A DNA stretch of 64,000 bases from Nitrososphaerota archaeon (GTDB taxonomy: Archaea; Thermoproteota; Nitrososphaeria; Nitrososphaerales; UBA183). The stretch covers positions 1-64,000 of the forward strand of contig JAFMAU010000002.1 in NCBI GenBank assembly GCA_029784825.1, read 5' to 3'. Positions 25,934 to 35,391 of the stretch are shown here, one piece after another. A model generated the notes under the pieces. The model saw only the letters and a list, made by a program, of their open reading frames with translations. It was not told where the DNA came from and made no database searches. Position 1 is the first letter of the stretch. Each line of letters starts with the position of its first letter. The position numbers were made by a program, and so were the translations under genes.

Positions 25934-26787
25934 CCGAGGGGCCCAGGGGCTTCCTCAGCATAGTGGAGGTCTTCCCGCCGAGCTTCGGGGGGGCGGAGAA
26001 GGAGCCCGTGCTCGGGCTGAGGCAGAAGACCAGGGACTTTGTGGAGAGGGTGAGGAGGATCCAGCCCTACGCCGACGTCGTCCTGGTCGCGGATGTGAAG
26101 GACGCCTCGAGGGCCAAGTTCTCCCCGGTCCACGCCGCCGCCCTCCTGAGGGACGAGACGGGGGTGGACGCGGTCCCGGTGGTCACGGCCAGGGACTCGA
26201 ACAGGCAGGCGGTGACGTCGTCCATAGTGACGGCGCTCTCCCTGGGGCTGAGGGGGGTCATGCTCGTGTGGGGGGACAGGTATGGGGAGGAGGAGGGGGT
26301 CAGGAACGTCTACGACTTCGCCTCGCTCTCCGAGGTGGTGGCCCACGCCCGGGGGCTGGCCGACAGGGCGGGGGGGAAGTGCAGGATATTCGCCCCGGTC
26401 AACATAGCGAAGCTCGACGGCGCCAGGGGGGTCGAGCTGGCGAAGTCCAGGATCAGGGAGGGGGCGGACTATCTGCTCGCCCAGCCTCCGACCGTGGACG
26501 CGGGGCCGACCCTGAGGTTCCACGAGAAGATACTTTCGAAGCTGGGGCTGAAGGACAGGGTGATACCCAACGTCTTCCCCTTCAGGGACCCCGCCGACAT
26601 CGAGTATTGCAGGAAGAGGTTCGGATGGAGCATCCCCCCCAGGATGGACGAGATCGCGAAGGGAGGGGAGGCGGAGCTGCTGAAGGAGGCGAAGAAGGCG
26701 GCGGCGGGGCTGGCGGAGAGCGGGTTCTCGGGGGTCTACGTGTCCACCAGGGGGAGGCCCGAGCTGGCCCGGTTCATACTCGACTGA
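25930..26787 (+). CDS. metF: Methylenetetrahydrofolate (or pterin) reductase, MetF-like
   Basis: 285 residues from the ATG at 25930 (ATGA overlap with the preceding stop). Marks of the MTHFR barrel: IVEVFPPSFGG at the N-terminus (catalytic Glu region), YADVVLVADVKDASRAKFSP, VVTARDSNRQAV, LRGVMLVWGDRYG, and RIREGADYLLAQPP (flavin/folate pocket). It reduces methylene-tetrahydro(methano)pterin or folate to the methyl form, which the co-transcribed MetE-type enzymes transfer to homocysteine. It is the last gene of the four-gene operon, each joined to the next by a 4-base overlap. Confidence 0.88.
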   Translation: MTEGPRGFLSIVEVFPPSFGGAEKEPVLGLRQKTRDFVERVRRIQPYADVVLVADVKDASRAKFSPVHAAALLRDETGVDAVPVVTARDSNRQAVTSSIVTALSLGLRGVMLVWGDRYGEEEGVRNVYDFASLSEVVAHARGLADRAGGKCRIFAPVNIAKLDGARGVELAKSRIREGADYLLAQPPTVDAGPTLRFHEKILSKLGLKDRVIPNVFPFRDPADIEYCRKRFGWSIPPRMDEIAKGGEAELLKEAKKAAAGLAESGFSGVYVSTRGRPELARFILD

Positions 26788-26809
26788 CCCCGGGGGCGGG
26801 GCGGCCGGC

Positions 26810-27463
26810 TCAGTCGCGATTTCGCCTGAACCGAAGGACGACGCTCCGGTGCGCGCCCAGATAGTCGAAGGAGCCGATGGAAGCGAGCAATCCTAGCGAG
26901 ACGAGCAGCAGCACCTCGTTGGTGATGAAAGGGGCTACGCCGAAGAGCGCCTGCACCATGGTGACGTGGACATCGAACTCGGTGGGGAGGAAGAAGTAGA
27001 CCCCCAGCCCCAGGGTGACGCCGACCGAAGCTGCGAGGCTGACCCCTCGCCCGAAGGCCCTGAGGGGAGATGCGCCCGCCCTCCAGGTCGCCGCCATGAC
27101 GATCAGGCAGCTGGCCACCAGGAGGGCCCCGACCTCGACGTCCTGCACCGACTCGTACCTGAACGCGTCGGAGAACGTCAACGGGCCTAGCCACGACGTG
27201 TACCAGAGGGTCGTGTAGGTCTGAGGGACGAGGGGGCGAAGGAGCGCCAGCGCGTCGGTGGTCTCGTAGACAGGGAGCAGGACGAGGGACAGGATGGCCA
27301 TGACCATCGCCCTCGGGCCGAGCTTCAGCCCCCTCAGTCCGAAGGACCAGACGAACGCGGCGGTCAGGACGATGAAGAGGGCAGCAAACGGGTCAGGGGC
27401 CTGCTGCGGATGGACGACAGGGGCGACCCCGACGCCCCCTAGGCTGGTCCCTCCCCCTGCCAT
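26810..27463 (-). CDS. Hypothetical polytopic membrane protein
   Basis: 217 residues from the ATG at 27463. The frame is open much further upstream, but that part is antisense to the promoter and start of the CBS gene and reads as noise. Five or six helices are visible (FAALFIVLTAAFVWSFGL; AMVMAILSLVLLPVYE; GALLVASCLIVMAATW; GVSLAASVGVTLGLGVYFFLP; FITNEVLLLVSLGLLASIG). The C-terminus is very basic (RSVVLRFRRNRD). No family recognised. It converges on the metF-like gene with only 22 bases between. Confidence 0.65.
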   Translation of the reverse strand: MAGGGTSLGGVGVAPVVHPQQAPDPFAALFIVLTAAFVWSFGLRGLKLGPRAMVMAILSLVLLPVYETTDALALLRPLVPQTYTTLWYTSWLGPLTFSDAFRYESVQDVEVGALLVASCLIVMAATWRAGASPLRAFGRGVSLAASVGVTLGLGVYFFLPTEFDVHVTMVQALFGVAPFITNEVLLLVSLGLLASIGSFDYLGAHRSVVLRFRRNRD

Positions 27464-27737
27464 GGTGCCAAAGCCAGCCCAGAAGCCTGCCGGAAAGGCG
27501 ACGCCACCGATGGTTCGATTCGTTCTCCCAGATCCTGAGCTTGGTGCTCTGACGTGCGATAGGGAAGTTCCCTCATTTAGATGCTCGGCATCCCTGTCAC
27601 CGCTCCGAGTGAGAGGACGACGACGCCCCGGCACCGGGCTGGGCCCGCCGGGCCAGGAATTGCGTTGAATGCGAAGCTCTAAATCTGATGCGCGAATGAC
27701 ACACCCCGGAGCGGCCTGAAAGAGTGGTGCAGCCACA

Positions 27738-28589
27738 TTGAAGCTGACGGCTGATGCAGGCCCAGGGATCCCCACCCTGGAAGAGGCGTTCCCGACGCTC
27801 TTCTCGCGGTCCACGCCCGTGATCGAAGGCGGCTCCTTCCTGTTCCACGCGGCCTCGCTGCTGCGGTTCCATCCCTTCGAAGCTTCGTTGATGCTGATGA
27901 ACGGGAGGGGGCCGGCGCGGACCGAGGACAAGGTCTCATTCCTCAGCGGGCACCCCCTGCTCGCGAGGATCCACAGGACGAAACCTGAGGACTCCTACAG
28001 GTCGCTGTTCGAGCCCTGCCACAGCTGCGCCGTCGCCCTGAGGCCCATGGCGCCCACCGACGACCTCCGCGCCCTGCTTCTGGCCTTCCAGACGTCCGGG
28101 TTCGGCTTCGCCCCTGTGACCAGGGGGGAGATGTACGCCACAGCCGGGCTGAGCGACGTCCTCGGGCTCTACAGGAGCGGCACGCTAAAGTCCAACATGA
28201 CGGCGCGGGAGGTCGCCTCCCAGACAATCGCCATGGAGCCGCGGGCCACCGTCAGGACCGCGCTGACCCTGATGCTCGAGAGGAGGATAAGGAGGGTTTT
28301 CGTCCAGGGGACCAACGCCTTCGTTTCAGACAGGGAGGTGGTGAGCCACATCTTCAGCCCCCGGAGCCTCGAGGACACCAAGCGCTGGCCCGGCGCCATG
28401 CTGGAAGCGACGCTGCTGGAGGTGGGGCCGGTGGACGCGGTGGAGATAGACGGGGACATGCTCCTCGACGAGGCCGCGGCCTATGTCCTCCGGTCCCAGG
28501 GGGGCGCGCTGGTCTGCGACGGGGGGGTGGTCTCGGCCTGGGACCTGGTGATCAAGCCCTTCGCCAGCGGGCGCCTGAGCATAAGGTGA
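27738..28589 (+). CDS. CBS-domain protein
   Basis: 283 residues from TTG 27738. Two tandem CBS-like modules seem present: one around residues 105-145 (ALLLAFQTSGFGFAPVTRGE) and a clearer one around 150-200 (MTAREVASQTIAMEPRATV; LMLERRIRRVFVQGTNAFVSDREV), the classic helix and R-R-V-F-V strand of CBS pairs that bind adenosyl nucleotides. The N-terminal 100 residues, with CHSCAVALRP, are unlike known partners. There is no membrane segment, so it is probably a cytosolic energy or AMP sensor of unknown target. It stands alone. Confidence 0.75.
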   Translation: MKLTADAGPGIPTLEEAFPTLFSRSTPVIEGGSFLFHAASLLRFHPFEASLMLMNGRGPARTEDKVSFLSGHPLLARIHRTKPEDSYRSLFEPCHSCAVALRPMAPTDDLRALLLAFQTSGFGFAPVTRGEMYATAGLSDVLGLYRSGTLKSNMTAREVASQTIAMEPRATVRTALTLMLERRIRRVFVQGTNAFVSDREVVSHIFSPRSLEDTKRWPGAMLEATLLEVGPVDAVEIDGDMLLDEAAAYVLRSQGGALVCDGGVVSAWDLVIKPFASGRLSIR

Positions 28590-28624
28590 CGCCGGGCCTG
28601 CCGGAGGGGGCGGCCCACAGATAT

Positions 28625-28633
28625 CGTTTTAAC
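28625..28633 (+). promoter_or_regulatory. TATA-like box of second LLM oxidoreductase
   Basis: The bases cgttttaac lie about 31 bases before the ATG at 28660. Confidence 0.5.
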
Positions 28634-28659
28634 CGAACAGGTCGCGTCCGGCCTCACGG

Positions 28660-29541
28660 ATGAAGTTCGGAGTCTGCGTCCCCAACTACGGGAACTACTC
28701 GGTCAGGGACCTGCGGATGGTCTCCCTCGAGGCCGAGACGCTGGGCTACGACTCGCTGTGGCTGACCGACCACGTCCTGATGGCGAAGGGGTCGGGGACC
28801 CCCTACGAGCGGATCCTAGAAGCGGTCACGTGCATGGCGTATCTCGCGCCGATAACGGAGAGGGTGAAGCTCGGGATCTCGTCGCTGGTCATCGCCATGA
28901 GGAACCCCGTGGTCGCGGCCAAGCAGCTGGCCACCGTCGACAACCTCAGCTCCGGCAGGGTGATGCTGGCGGTGGGCGCGGGGTGGAACGAAAAGGAGTT
29001 CGACGCGCTGGGCGCCAAGTTCCAAGGCAGGGGGAGGAGGGTGGACGAGTCGATCAGGCTGCTCAGGGCCCTGTGGGGCGGCGAGGACCGGTTCCAGGAC
29101 GGCGGGCACATCGGCGTTGGCTTCACGGGCGTGTCCTTCGAGCCCAGGCCAGTCCAGGAGAGGCTCCCCCTGTGGGTCGGCGGCGTGAGCGAGGCGGCCA
29201 TGAAGCGCGCCATTGCCCTCGGTGACGCCTGGCATCCGAATGTGTTCCCCATGGACGAGTTCAAGAGGATGGTCGCGAGGTTCAGGAGCATCCCCGGGGG
29301 GGAGAGGAAGGAGGTATGCGTCCGCATCGGCGTCGACTCGAGGAGCGACAGGTCGGACTTCGTCGGGGCCCAGGGGGAGAAGAGGATAATGCTCTCCGGG
29401 GACAGGGAGGGGAACCGCAGGATAATCGAGGAGCTCGACAGCCTCGGGGTCGGCTACATGGTACTCACCACCAGCCCCGACGGGAAGGTCCCGGTCGAGA
29501 GCCAGCTGGACTCGCTCCGGATGATCTACAGCAAGGCGTGA
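28660..29541 (+). CDS. Luciferase-like (LLM) F420-dependent oxidoreductase
   Basis: 293 residues from the ATG at 28660 (MKFGVCVPNYGNYS). Typical LLM signposts: ETLGYDSLWLTDHVL, VKLGISSLVIAMRNP, the conserved SSGRVMLAVGAGWNEKEFDALG, and PLWVGGVSEAAMKRAI with GDAWHPN near the end of the barrel. The enzyme probably uses F420H2. It is more typical of the F420-dependent subfamily than the shorter protein at 3547. It is a single-gene unit at the right border of the backbone region. Confidence 0.88.
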   Translation: MKFGVCVPNYGNYSVRDLRMVSLEAETLGYDSLWLTDHVLMAKGSGTPYERILEAVTCMAYLAPITERVKLGISSLVIAMRNPVVAAKQLATVDNLSSGRVMLAVGAGWNEKEFDALGAKFQGRGRRVDESIRLLRALWGGEDRFQDGGHIGVGFTGVSFEPRPVQERLPLWVGGVSEAAMKRAIALGDAWHPNVFPMDEFKRMVARFRSIPGGERKEVCVRIGVDSRSDRSDFVGAQGEKRIMLSGDREGNRRIIEELDSLGVGYMVLTTSPDGKVPVESQLDSLRMIYSKA

Positions 29542-29732
29542 CAGCGTTCAGGGCCGAAGCTGAGGGTTTATCATCTATATGGACCTCAATTCGGCGCTGA
29601 ATCTCGAGCAGTGGCCGAAGGCCAGTCGGACACCATAAGGACCTGTCACGCGCGGACAGCCTCAAGGCGGAGCCGAGCCGCTCTATGAACCAGGAAAACC
29701 CCATCCCTCCCTTCCGGGCAGGGTTAGCCATC

Positions 29733-31253
29733 TCACAGGAGGCGAATGACCCACTGGAGCCCCGTGGGAAGTAGGTGCGAGAGATACGATTTGTCCTCCT
29801 CAGAGAGGAGCCCGAACCACTTGGCGCAGGCCAGGAAGAGGAAGACCCCCAGCAGGGTGTAGGGGACTATGGTCATGACCTTGTCGGAAAACATTGAAGC
29901 CAGATAGACCGCGGCCGCGGGTACGGCCGAGGACAAGAGGGCCTTGCCGAGAAACGTGAGGTCGGCTCTGGGCAGGTGGTCGCGGAGGAAGTACATGGAG
30001 AGGGCGCAGCCGACCACCATTATCGTGACCCTGCTGTAGGCGGCGCCCGCGAGGCCGAGGTCAGGCACGAGGGAAAGCGAGAGTGCGATGTCGGCGAGCG
30101 CGGTGGCCGCCCCGATGGCGAGGACCGCGCGCGTCCTCCCGACCCCCTGAAGGATGTTGATGGCGATGGACTGGACGGCGACGAATGTGTAGAACACCGT
30201 GATGAGCCTGAGATAGGGGATTCCGCCGGCGTAGAGTCCCCCCCCGGAGAAGAGGTCGAACAGCTGGGCGGCCATGGCGGCGGCGAGGAGGGAGGAGGGG
30301 AGGACGCTGAGGGCCCCGAAGCGGAGGGCGAGAGCCGTCCCCCTGGAAATCTCGGAGGGGCTGGCCGCACTGAACGAGGTCTCTGCGAATAGTGCGGTTG
30401 TGAGCGGCCCCAAGAACAGGGCGGAGACGAGGCTGGAGATTACCACGGCCGCGTTGTACACTCCGAGGTATGTGGGGCTGAGGTATCCCCCGACCACGAT
30501 GATGTCGGCGTTGGAAGCCACGGTGCTGACGACGGCCGCCACCGCGAGGGGGGTGGCGTAGCCGAGCACAGGCCTGTAGTAGCCCCTCGCCTCCGCTGAT
30601 ATCAGGGGCCCCCGATAGTAGGAGAGGACGGCGAGCCCGACGACCCCGTAGTAGAGCGCCCACGACAGGATGGCCGCCTCAAGGCTGCGGTAGACGAGCA
30701 GGCCCGCGACTGCCGCACCCACCCCGGCGAACCGCGCGACTACGGTCAGGCGCGCCATCAGCGGGTATCTCCGGACCGCCTGGAGGATGCCGAGGAGGAC
30801 TGAGGACACGGACGAAGAGAAGAGCCAGAGGGCACCCAGGTAGAAGACCCAGGACCAAGACGGTGATTTCATGAAGTAATCCGAGAGATAGGGCGCGGCC
30901 CCGGCCAGGGCGAGGGACGCTGTCCCGGAGAACAGGGCCACGAGGATGACTGAGGCCTTCGCCGGACCCCAGCCTGAGCCCTTCTCGTGGTCGGCCACGG
31001 GGGCGAGGAACTTCACCACGGCTGCGTTCAGGCCGAAGGCGGCCAGGGTCGAGGCGACCCCCACGGAGACCTGGAGAGAGGCGTATGCGCCGTAGGAGAG
31101 GGACGGGAGGAGGCGGAGCAGTGAGGCCAGAAGGACGAAACCCAGCAAGGCGCCGAGGACCCCCTGGATGGAGAGCCAGCCGATGCCTCTGACTATGTTC
31201 TTCCCGCGGTCAGCCCGTGCTCCGCCCTGGAGGGGGGGAGAATCCTCCTGCAA
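29733..31253 (-). CDS. Wzx-type polysaccharide/oligosaccharide flippase (intact copy)
   Basis: 506 residues from TTG 31253. A TATA box (cttataacc on the minus strand) lies 28 bases upstream. About 12-14 membrane helices follow the MATE/MVF-superfamily layout of Wzx flippases: NIVRGIGWLSIQGVLGALLG at the N-terminus, VKFLAP, WVFYLGALWLFSSS, SNADIIVVGGYLSPTYLGVYN and PDLGLAGAAYSRV. It would move lipid-linked glycans across the membrane for the surface glycan made by this island. Two decayed relatives lie upstream at 31430-32368 and 36470-37050. Confidence 0.9.
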   Translation of the reverse strand: MQEDSPPLQGGARADRGKNIVRGIGWLSIQGVLGALLGFVLLASLLRLLPSLSYGAYASLQVSVGVASTLAAFGLNAAVVKFLAPVADHEKGSGWGPAKASVILVALFSGTASLALAGAAPYLSDYFMKSPSWSWVFYLGALWLFSSSVSSVLLGILQAVRRYPLMARLTVVARFAGVGAAVAGLLVYRSLEAAILSWALYYGVVGLAVLSYYRGPLISAEARGYYRPVLGYATPLAVAAVVSTVASNADIIVVGGYLSPTYLGVYNAAVVISSLVSALFLGPLTTALFAETSFSAASPSEISRGTALALRFGALSVLPSSLLAAAMAAQLFDLFSGGGLYAGGIPYLRLITVFYTFVAVQSIAINILQGVGRTRAVLAIGAATALADIALSLSLVPDLGLAGAAYSRVTIMVVGCALSMYFLRDHLPRADLTFLGKALLSSAVPAAAVYLASMFSDKVMTIVPYTLLGVFLFLACAKWFGLLSEEDKSYLSHLLPTGLQWVIRLL

Positions 31254-31276
31254 TCGGAGCCGCCTTCCGTAGATTG

Positions 31277-31285
31277 GTTATAAGA
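31277..31285 (-). promoter_or_regulatory. TATA box of the flippase gene
   Basis: The minus strand reads cttataacc, centred 28 bases before TTG 31253. Confidence 0.6.
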
Positions 31286-31429
31286 AAATGTCGGGTCGCG
31301 GCGGATGGAGATCTCGCCACCCTTCTCTTTCCAACTGCTTAGGATCGCCGCTTCTCTACGAGCAAGGACCTGGGCCTCTCGGTCGGGCGCCTGGCGTCGG
31401 GGCTGGAATGGAGGTTGGGGAAGTTGAAA

Positions 31430-32368
31430 GGCGTGCCGTGGATCATCCTCCTCAAGATTTTTCGGTTCGTAAATCTGATGGCGGGACGTGCACCGAGCCT
31501 CAGCTCTTCGTTGCTCTCCGATCTGAGGGAACTTTCCACGAACAGGGCGGTGACCAAGAGGGTGACGAAGAACGCTCCGAGGACACTCGGTGTCGCTACG
31601 GTTGTGTTATAGACACTGAGGGCCCCCGAGCTGAGATAAGCCCCCACCACGATGATGTCGGCATTGCTTGCGACCGCAGAGACGATTCCAGCTAGCCCGA
31701 GGGAGAGGGCGTATCGCGATACCTGCATAATGTGGGACCTGGCGCTCACCCGATGGAGAGGACCGAACACGACCGGGAGTGCGGCGAGGCAGATGAGGAG
31801 AGCGAATGCGACTTGGGAAAAGACGACTATCGCCAGGCTCCGATAAAAGACCACTCCGATGACGGCTAACGTCACCGTCACGACCCTGGTCCCGAGAAGC
31901 ATCTCGGCGAGGAGGGCATACATTCGCATCCCCTGGATCATCGCTGGAAAGGGTCGGAAACGTCATTCGTGAAGTGCCACAGGGCGCCGAATTCGAAGAC
32001 CCAGGCGTAGGACGTCCCATTCGTGCAGCAGCTCGTGGGATATGGGGCCATGGCCGCGATGGTAACCGAGGCGAGCATGGAAAGGACGAAGGTGGTCAAC
32101 GGCGCCCCTTTGGCCGGGCCTACCCCGAGCCTCTCTGCGGCGACTCCCGGGCCGGGTAGCGGACGACTGCATGGCCTAGGCCTAGCCTCGTCACGACACT
32201 AGCCATTCCGACGGCATCTGCATGGAAGCATAGACACCGTGGGTGGGCCAGGGAAGGAACAAGGAAGACGAACGCAAGAACGGCGCTTAGCGCGCTCTGA
32301 ACTGTGAGCGAGCTGAGGCTTCGGACGATGTGGCGGCTCCGGTCGGTCGGGGGCTCTTGGGTGTTCAA
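31430..32368 (-). pseudogene. Decayed second flippase copy
   Basis: Minus-strand frames here match successive parts of the intact flippase but need frame changes: RHIVRSLSSLTVQSALSAVL (32368 onward) matches its N-terminus, GLGHAVVRYPA matches its FGLNAAVVKFLAP, SYAWVFEFGALWHF matches its WVFYLGALWLF, and VASNADIIVVGAYLSSGALSVYN matches its SNADIIVVGGY region. The similarity fades after LFVESSLRSES near 31480-31430, so the C-terminal 200 residues are missing. It is a frameshifted, 3'-truncated duplicate. Confidence 0.75.
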
Positions 32369-32427
32369 ATCCTACTACAACCGGAGTCCTCGAGCCTGAA
32401 CCCTGCTCTAAGGGCTGAAGTTTGTGC

Positions 32428-32922
32428 CTAAAGCTCGCCTAGCCTGCGAAGGGCGGCGACGAACTCATGGGAACCTTCCTCAGGCGACCCATGGACGGTG
32501 TCGACGATGTTGTCAGGGCGCGTCGGCACTTCGCACGGGTCCTGGCTCGAGCCCAAGACCACCCCTGTTGGGAATGTGTCAAAGCCCAGCGTATCCCTTC
32601 CCCAGATGAAGGAGAGTTCAGCCACCTGCGACACCAGCAAAGCGGATGCCAGGGTGGAGACGTTCGCTGAAACGACAACCATCATTGAGACATAGACGTT
32701 CCAAGAGTCTGTGTTGTATCTGCTATAACAGCCGATGGATGCCCTCTGAGGGTCAGCGCTGCTCACCTCTACCTCCATGTGGGTGATGTTCCCAGACGTC
32801 GCGCCACCCACCAAAGACGGGAACGACTCGGTGCCTTTTTCGTAAGTCCCAGTGTGAGACTGAGGAGGGCATTCGGTGCCCAGCCTGCTAGTCCAGTTTG
32901 AAATCGTGCATAAGCCGCCCAA
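32428..32922 (-). CDS. Hypothetical protein or fragment
   Basis: 164 residues from TTG 32922. It has two or three N-x-S/T sequons (SNWTS, SGNITH, SANVST), one possible hydrophobic stretch (VYVSMMVVVSANVSTLASALLVS) and several Cys. It lacks a signal peptide and resembles no family I know. Its position between a decayed flippase and an epimerase, and the missing promoter, make a remnant of a surface protein as likely as a real gene. Confidence 0.35.
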   Translation of the reverse strand: MGGLCTISNWTSRLGTECPPQSHTGTYEKGTESFPSLVGGATSGNITHMEVEVSSADPQRASIGCYSRYNTDSWNVYVSMMVVVSANVSTLASALLVSQVAELSFIWGRDTLGFDTFPTGVVLGSSQDPCEVPTRPDNIVDTVHGSPEEGSHEFVAALRRLGEL

Positions 32923-32933
32923 ATCCAGGGCGC

Positions 32934-33875
32934 CTAGTCTGCATTTGTTTGGATTTCACAGTTCTCCTGGTACCAGGTCAGGTACTCCCCCACGCCCTTG
33001 CGTAGTTCAAACGTGGGCGAATATTCAAGGACGCCCCTGGCCTTCGAAATGTCTGCGTAGCTGGCTTTGATTTCGGCCTTCCTCGCCGGGCCGTGCTCGA
33101 TAGGTACTCGTTTGCCCCCTGCTGAGATGAAGAGTTCGGCCAGTCCGTTAATCGAGGTGGGGACACCGCTGCCGATGTTGAAGGTCTCGCCGACAGCCTT
33201 GGGATTGGTCATTGCTGCAGCTATTGAAGAAACGACGTCGCTCACATGGACAAAGTCTCTCTCTTGCTCCCCGTCCCCATATATCATGAGTCCCTTGCCC
33301 TGTTGGAGCGCCTCTGCGAACTTGGTCATCACGCCGCTGTATGGCCCTCCGCTTCTTCGGGGGCCATACACGTTCATGAACCTCAGAATGACGGTTTCTA
33401 AATCGTACGAGTTGGCGTAGGCGTGACAATATGCCTCTCCCGCAACCTTCGATGCGGCGTATGGCGAAAGAGGCTTGCAAGACATGTCTTCCTTCAGTGG
33501 AGGATTCGACTCCCCGTAAACGGCTGCAGAGGAGGCAAAGATGAATTTCTTCACCCCGTTTATCACACATTGATCAAGCAGCTTGATGGTGCCCTCGGCG
33601 TTTGTGCGCCGCGAAGATTCGGGGTCGGCTACGGATTTAGTGACGCTCACCAGAGCGGCGAGATGTACCACAACGTCAGAGCCAGGGAGAAGTTCTGCCA
33701 GCGCCCGGGAGTCAGCAAAGTCTGCCCTGACCAACTCGACCTTTTGGCTCTTTAAGTGACCAGCGACGTTCCTGAGGTTGCCGTTCGACAAGTCGTCAAT
33801 CATGAGCACCTGGTGTCCGTCAAGGATTAACCGATCCACAAGGTGGCTTCCGATGAAGCCCGCTCCGCCGGTCAC
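32934..33875 (-). CDS. NAD-dependent sugar epimerase/dehydratase (GalE-like SDR)
   Basis: 313 residues from GTG 33875. Extended-SDR landmarks: TGGAGFIGSH (NAD loop), a conserved DD in MIDDLSNGN, HLAALVSV, SSAAVYGE, catalytic YAASK and RFMNVYGPR. Such enzymes act on UDP- or dTDP-sugars, here probably a UDP-glucose/galactose-type 4-epimerase of the glycan pathway. The GTG leaves out the first strand (an in-frame IRVVV precedes it after a stop), so a non-standard start such as ATC at 33887, or a loss of the original 5' end, should be considered. Confidence 0.85.
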   Translation of the reverse strand: MTGGAGFIGSHLVDRLILDGHQVLMIDDLSNGNLRNVAGHLKSQKVELVRADFADSRALAELLPGSDVVVHLAALVSVTKSVADPESSRRTNAEGTIKLLDQCVINGVKKFIFASSAAVYGESNPPLKEDMSCKPLSPYAASKVAGEAYCHAYANSYDLETVILRFMNVYGPRRSGGPYSGVMTKFAEALQQGKGLMIYGDGEQERDFVHVSDVVSSIAAAMTNPKAVGETFNIGSGVPTSINGLAELFISAGGKRVPIEHGPARKAEIKASYADISKARGVLEYSPTFELRKGVGEYLTWYQENCEIQTNAD

Positions 33876-34171
33876 AACTACTCGGATAACAGCTCACCAG
33901 CCTCCCTGTGCGTCGCACTTGATTGGCAACGCAGCAAGACTCTGAAGCTGGCGAATAAACCCTCCGTCCCGTTGCAGCTCGGTTCCCACGCTTAGTGACA
34001 CCTTGCTACCACGCCTCGATGGGAAAGTTGCTCCGCCTTCACCGGGAATCGACAGGCAGAGACAGTTGAGTGATGCCGTTACAGACCGCATCAGGAAGCT
34101 AGCCGGTCTTGCACCTGCCGCATCTCGAGGTTTGCTGCATTCCCAGGTAAAACAGCTTGAGAGCATGGAGC

Positions 34172-35359
34172 TTATACCATTCTACGCCCTGGCTTCGACT
34201 TCCCATCCTTCCATGTTGTCCTAGGAGCGATCGCGTCTCTCTTCGCGTCTATCCTGTCCTTGAACCGCAGAAGATCCCTCAACATGATGTCGAGCTCATC
34301 TTCGAGGGTATGGGTAGGCCTGAAGCCGAGCTTCCTCAGGTTGTCGTGGTCAACCTCATAGAAGTGCTCCTGCGACTCGAATCTGGGGTCCGCAAGTGCT
34401 TGGATGCCTACATCTAGGCCAAGTGGGCGGCCTGCCCTCTTGACCTGCTCTGCGAGCTCATAAACGCCGTAGACTTCGTCAATCTGATTGAATACCCTGT
34501 ACTCGCCCTGCTTGGGAGGGTTCTCGACGGCCAAAGTGAGACACTGCATGGAGTCGACCAGCGCTATGAATGCTCTCTTCTGGCGCCCCGAACCGTATGG
34601 GGTGAGGGGGTAGCCGATCACCGCCTGGGCGCAGTACCTGTTTATCGCCGTCCCAAATGCTTCGTCGAAGTCGAATCTCGTCAAGAGAGAGTCGTCGTCT
34701 ATGTCGTCGGTCCTGGTGCCATAGACTACTCCCTGCATTATGTCGGTGGAGCTGAGACCCCACACTTTACAAGCGAACATCACATTGGCGCTGTCGTGGA
34801 CCTTGGTAAGGTGATAGAAGCTCCCGGGTTGCCGGGGGAAAGGCATCCAGTCCTTCCTGCCCCTGTATTCGACCTCGAAGAAACCTTCTGGGATGGCGAT
34901 GTTCGGGGTACCATATTCGCCCATGGTCCCGAGCTTGACGAGGTGTGACTTTGGTGCGTACTCCTTCATGGCGAAAAGGAGGTTCAGGGTCCCCAGGACA
35001 TTGTTCTGCTGAGTGTAGAAGGCGTGCTCCCTGTCGGCCATACTGAAGGGAGCCGAAGGCTGCTCGGCGAGGTGGACTACTACATCGGGATGTGATTTAC
35101 CCATTACTTTTGAAAGGAAACCGTAATCGAGGGTGGAACCTTCCGCGAATGAGATTTCATACCCATGCCTCGACTTTGCTGACTTCAGTCGCTCGTTAAT
35201 GTCACTGATTGGAGTGGCGCTCCAAGATCCTACTTCCTCGACGTTTTTCCTCCTTTCAAAGTTGTCGAGTCCGATGACTTCGTGCCCTCTGGAGCTGAGG
35301 TGAAGAGCAAGAGTCCAGCCAAGGTAGCCATCAATCCCACAAATCAGGACCTTAGACAT
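34172..35359 (-). CDS. agl3: UDP-sulfoquinovose synthase (Agl3/SQD1-type)
   Basis: 395 residues from the ATG at 35359 (MSKVLICGIDGYLGW); an upstream start at 35392 would overlap the regulator gene. The SQD1/Agl3 family pattern is specific: GYLGWTLALHLS, LDNFERRKNV, HLAEQPSAPFSM, the TMGEYGTPN motif, a Y-x-x-x-K pair in FYHLTKVHDS, and YGTRTDDI. The enzyme makes UDP-sulfoquinovose from UDP-glucose and sulfite. In Sulfolobus it supplies the sulfoquinovose of S-layer N-glycans. A TATA-like gttttta lies about 25 bases upstream. Confidence 0.9.
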   Translation of the reverse strand: MSKVLICGIDGYLGWTLALHLSSRGHEVIGLDNFERRKNVEEVGSWSATPISDINERLKSAKSRHGYEISFAEGSTLDYGFLSKVMGKSHPDVVVHLAEQPSAPFSMADREHAFYTQQNNVLGTLNLLFAMKEYAPKSHLVKLGTMGEYGTPNIAIPEGFFEVEYRGRKDWMPFPRQPGSFYHLTKVHDSANVMFACKVWGLSSTDIMQGVVYGTRTDDIDDDSLLTRFDFDEAFGTAINRYCAQAVIGYPLTPYGSGRQKRAFIALVDSMQCLTLAVENPPKQGEYRVFNQIDEVYGVYELAEQVKRAGRPLGLDVGIQALADPRFESQEHFYEVDHDNLRKLGFRPTHTLEDELDIMLRDLLRFKDRIDAKRDAIAPRTTWKDGKSKPGRRMV

Positions 35360-35391
35360 GCGTTGACCTTCATGGACTGGCGCTAAAAACA

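Noticed and set aside
27510..27530. A ggttcgattc sequence resembling a tRNA T-loop
   Set aside because: No matching stems or anticodon arm are found around it.
29579..29638. A 19-codon frame after a TATA-like tttatcat at 29566
   Set aside because: Too short and without a recognised product; may be the promoter of an unseen RNA but nothing supports this.
33894..34166. A 90-codon minus-strand frame between two epimerase genes
   Set aside because: No promoter, motif or coherent composition; treated as intergenic.
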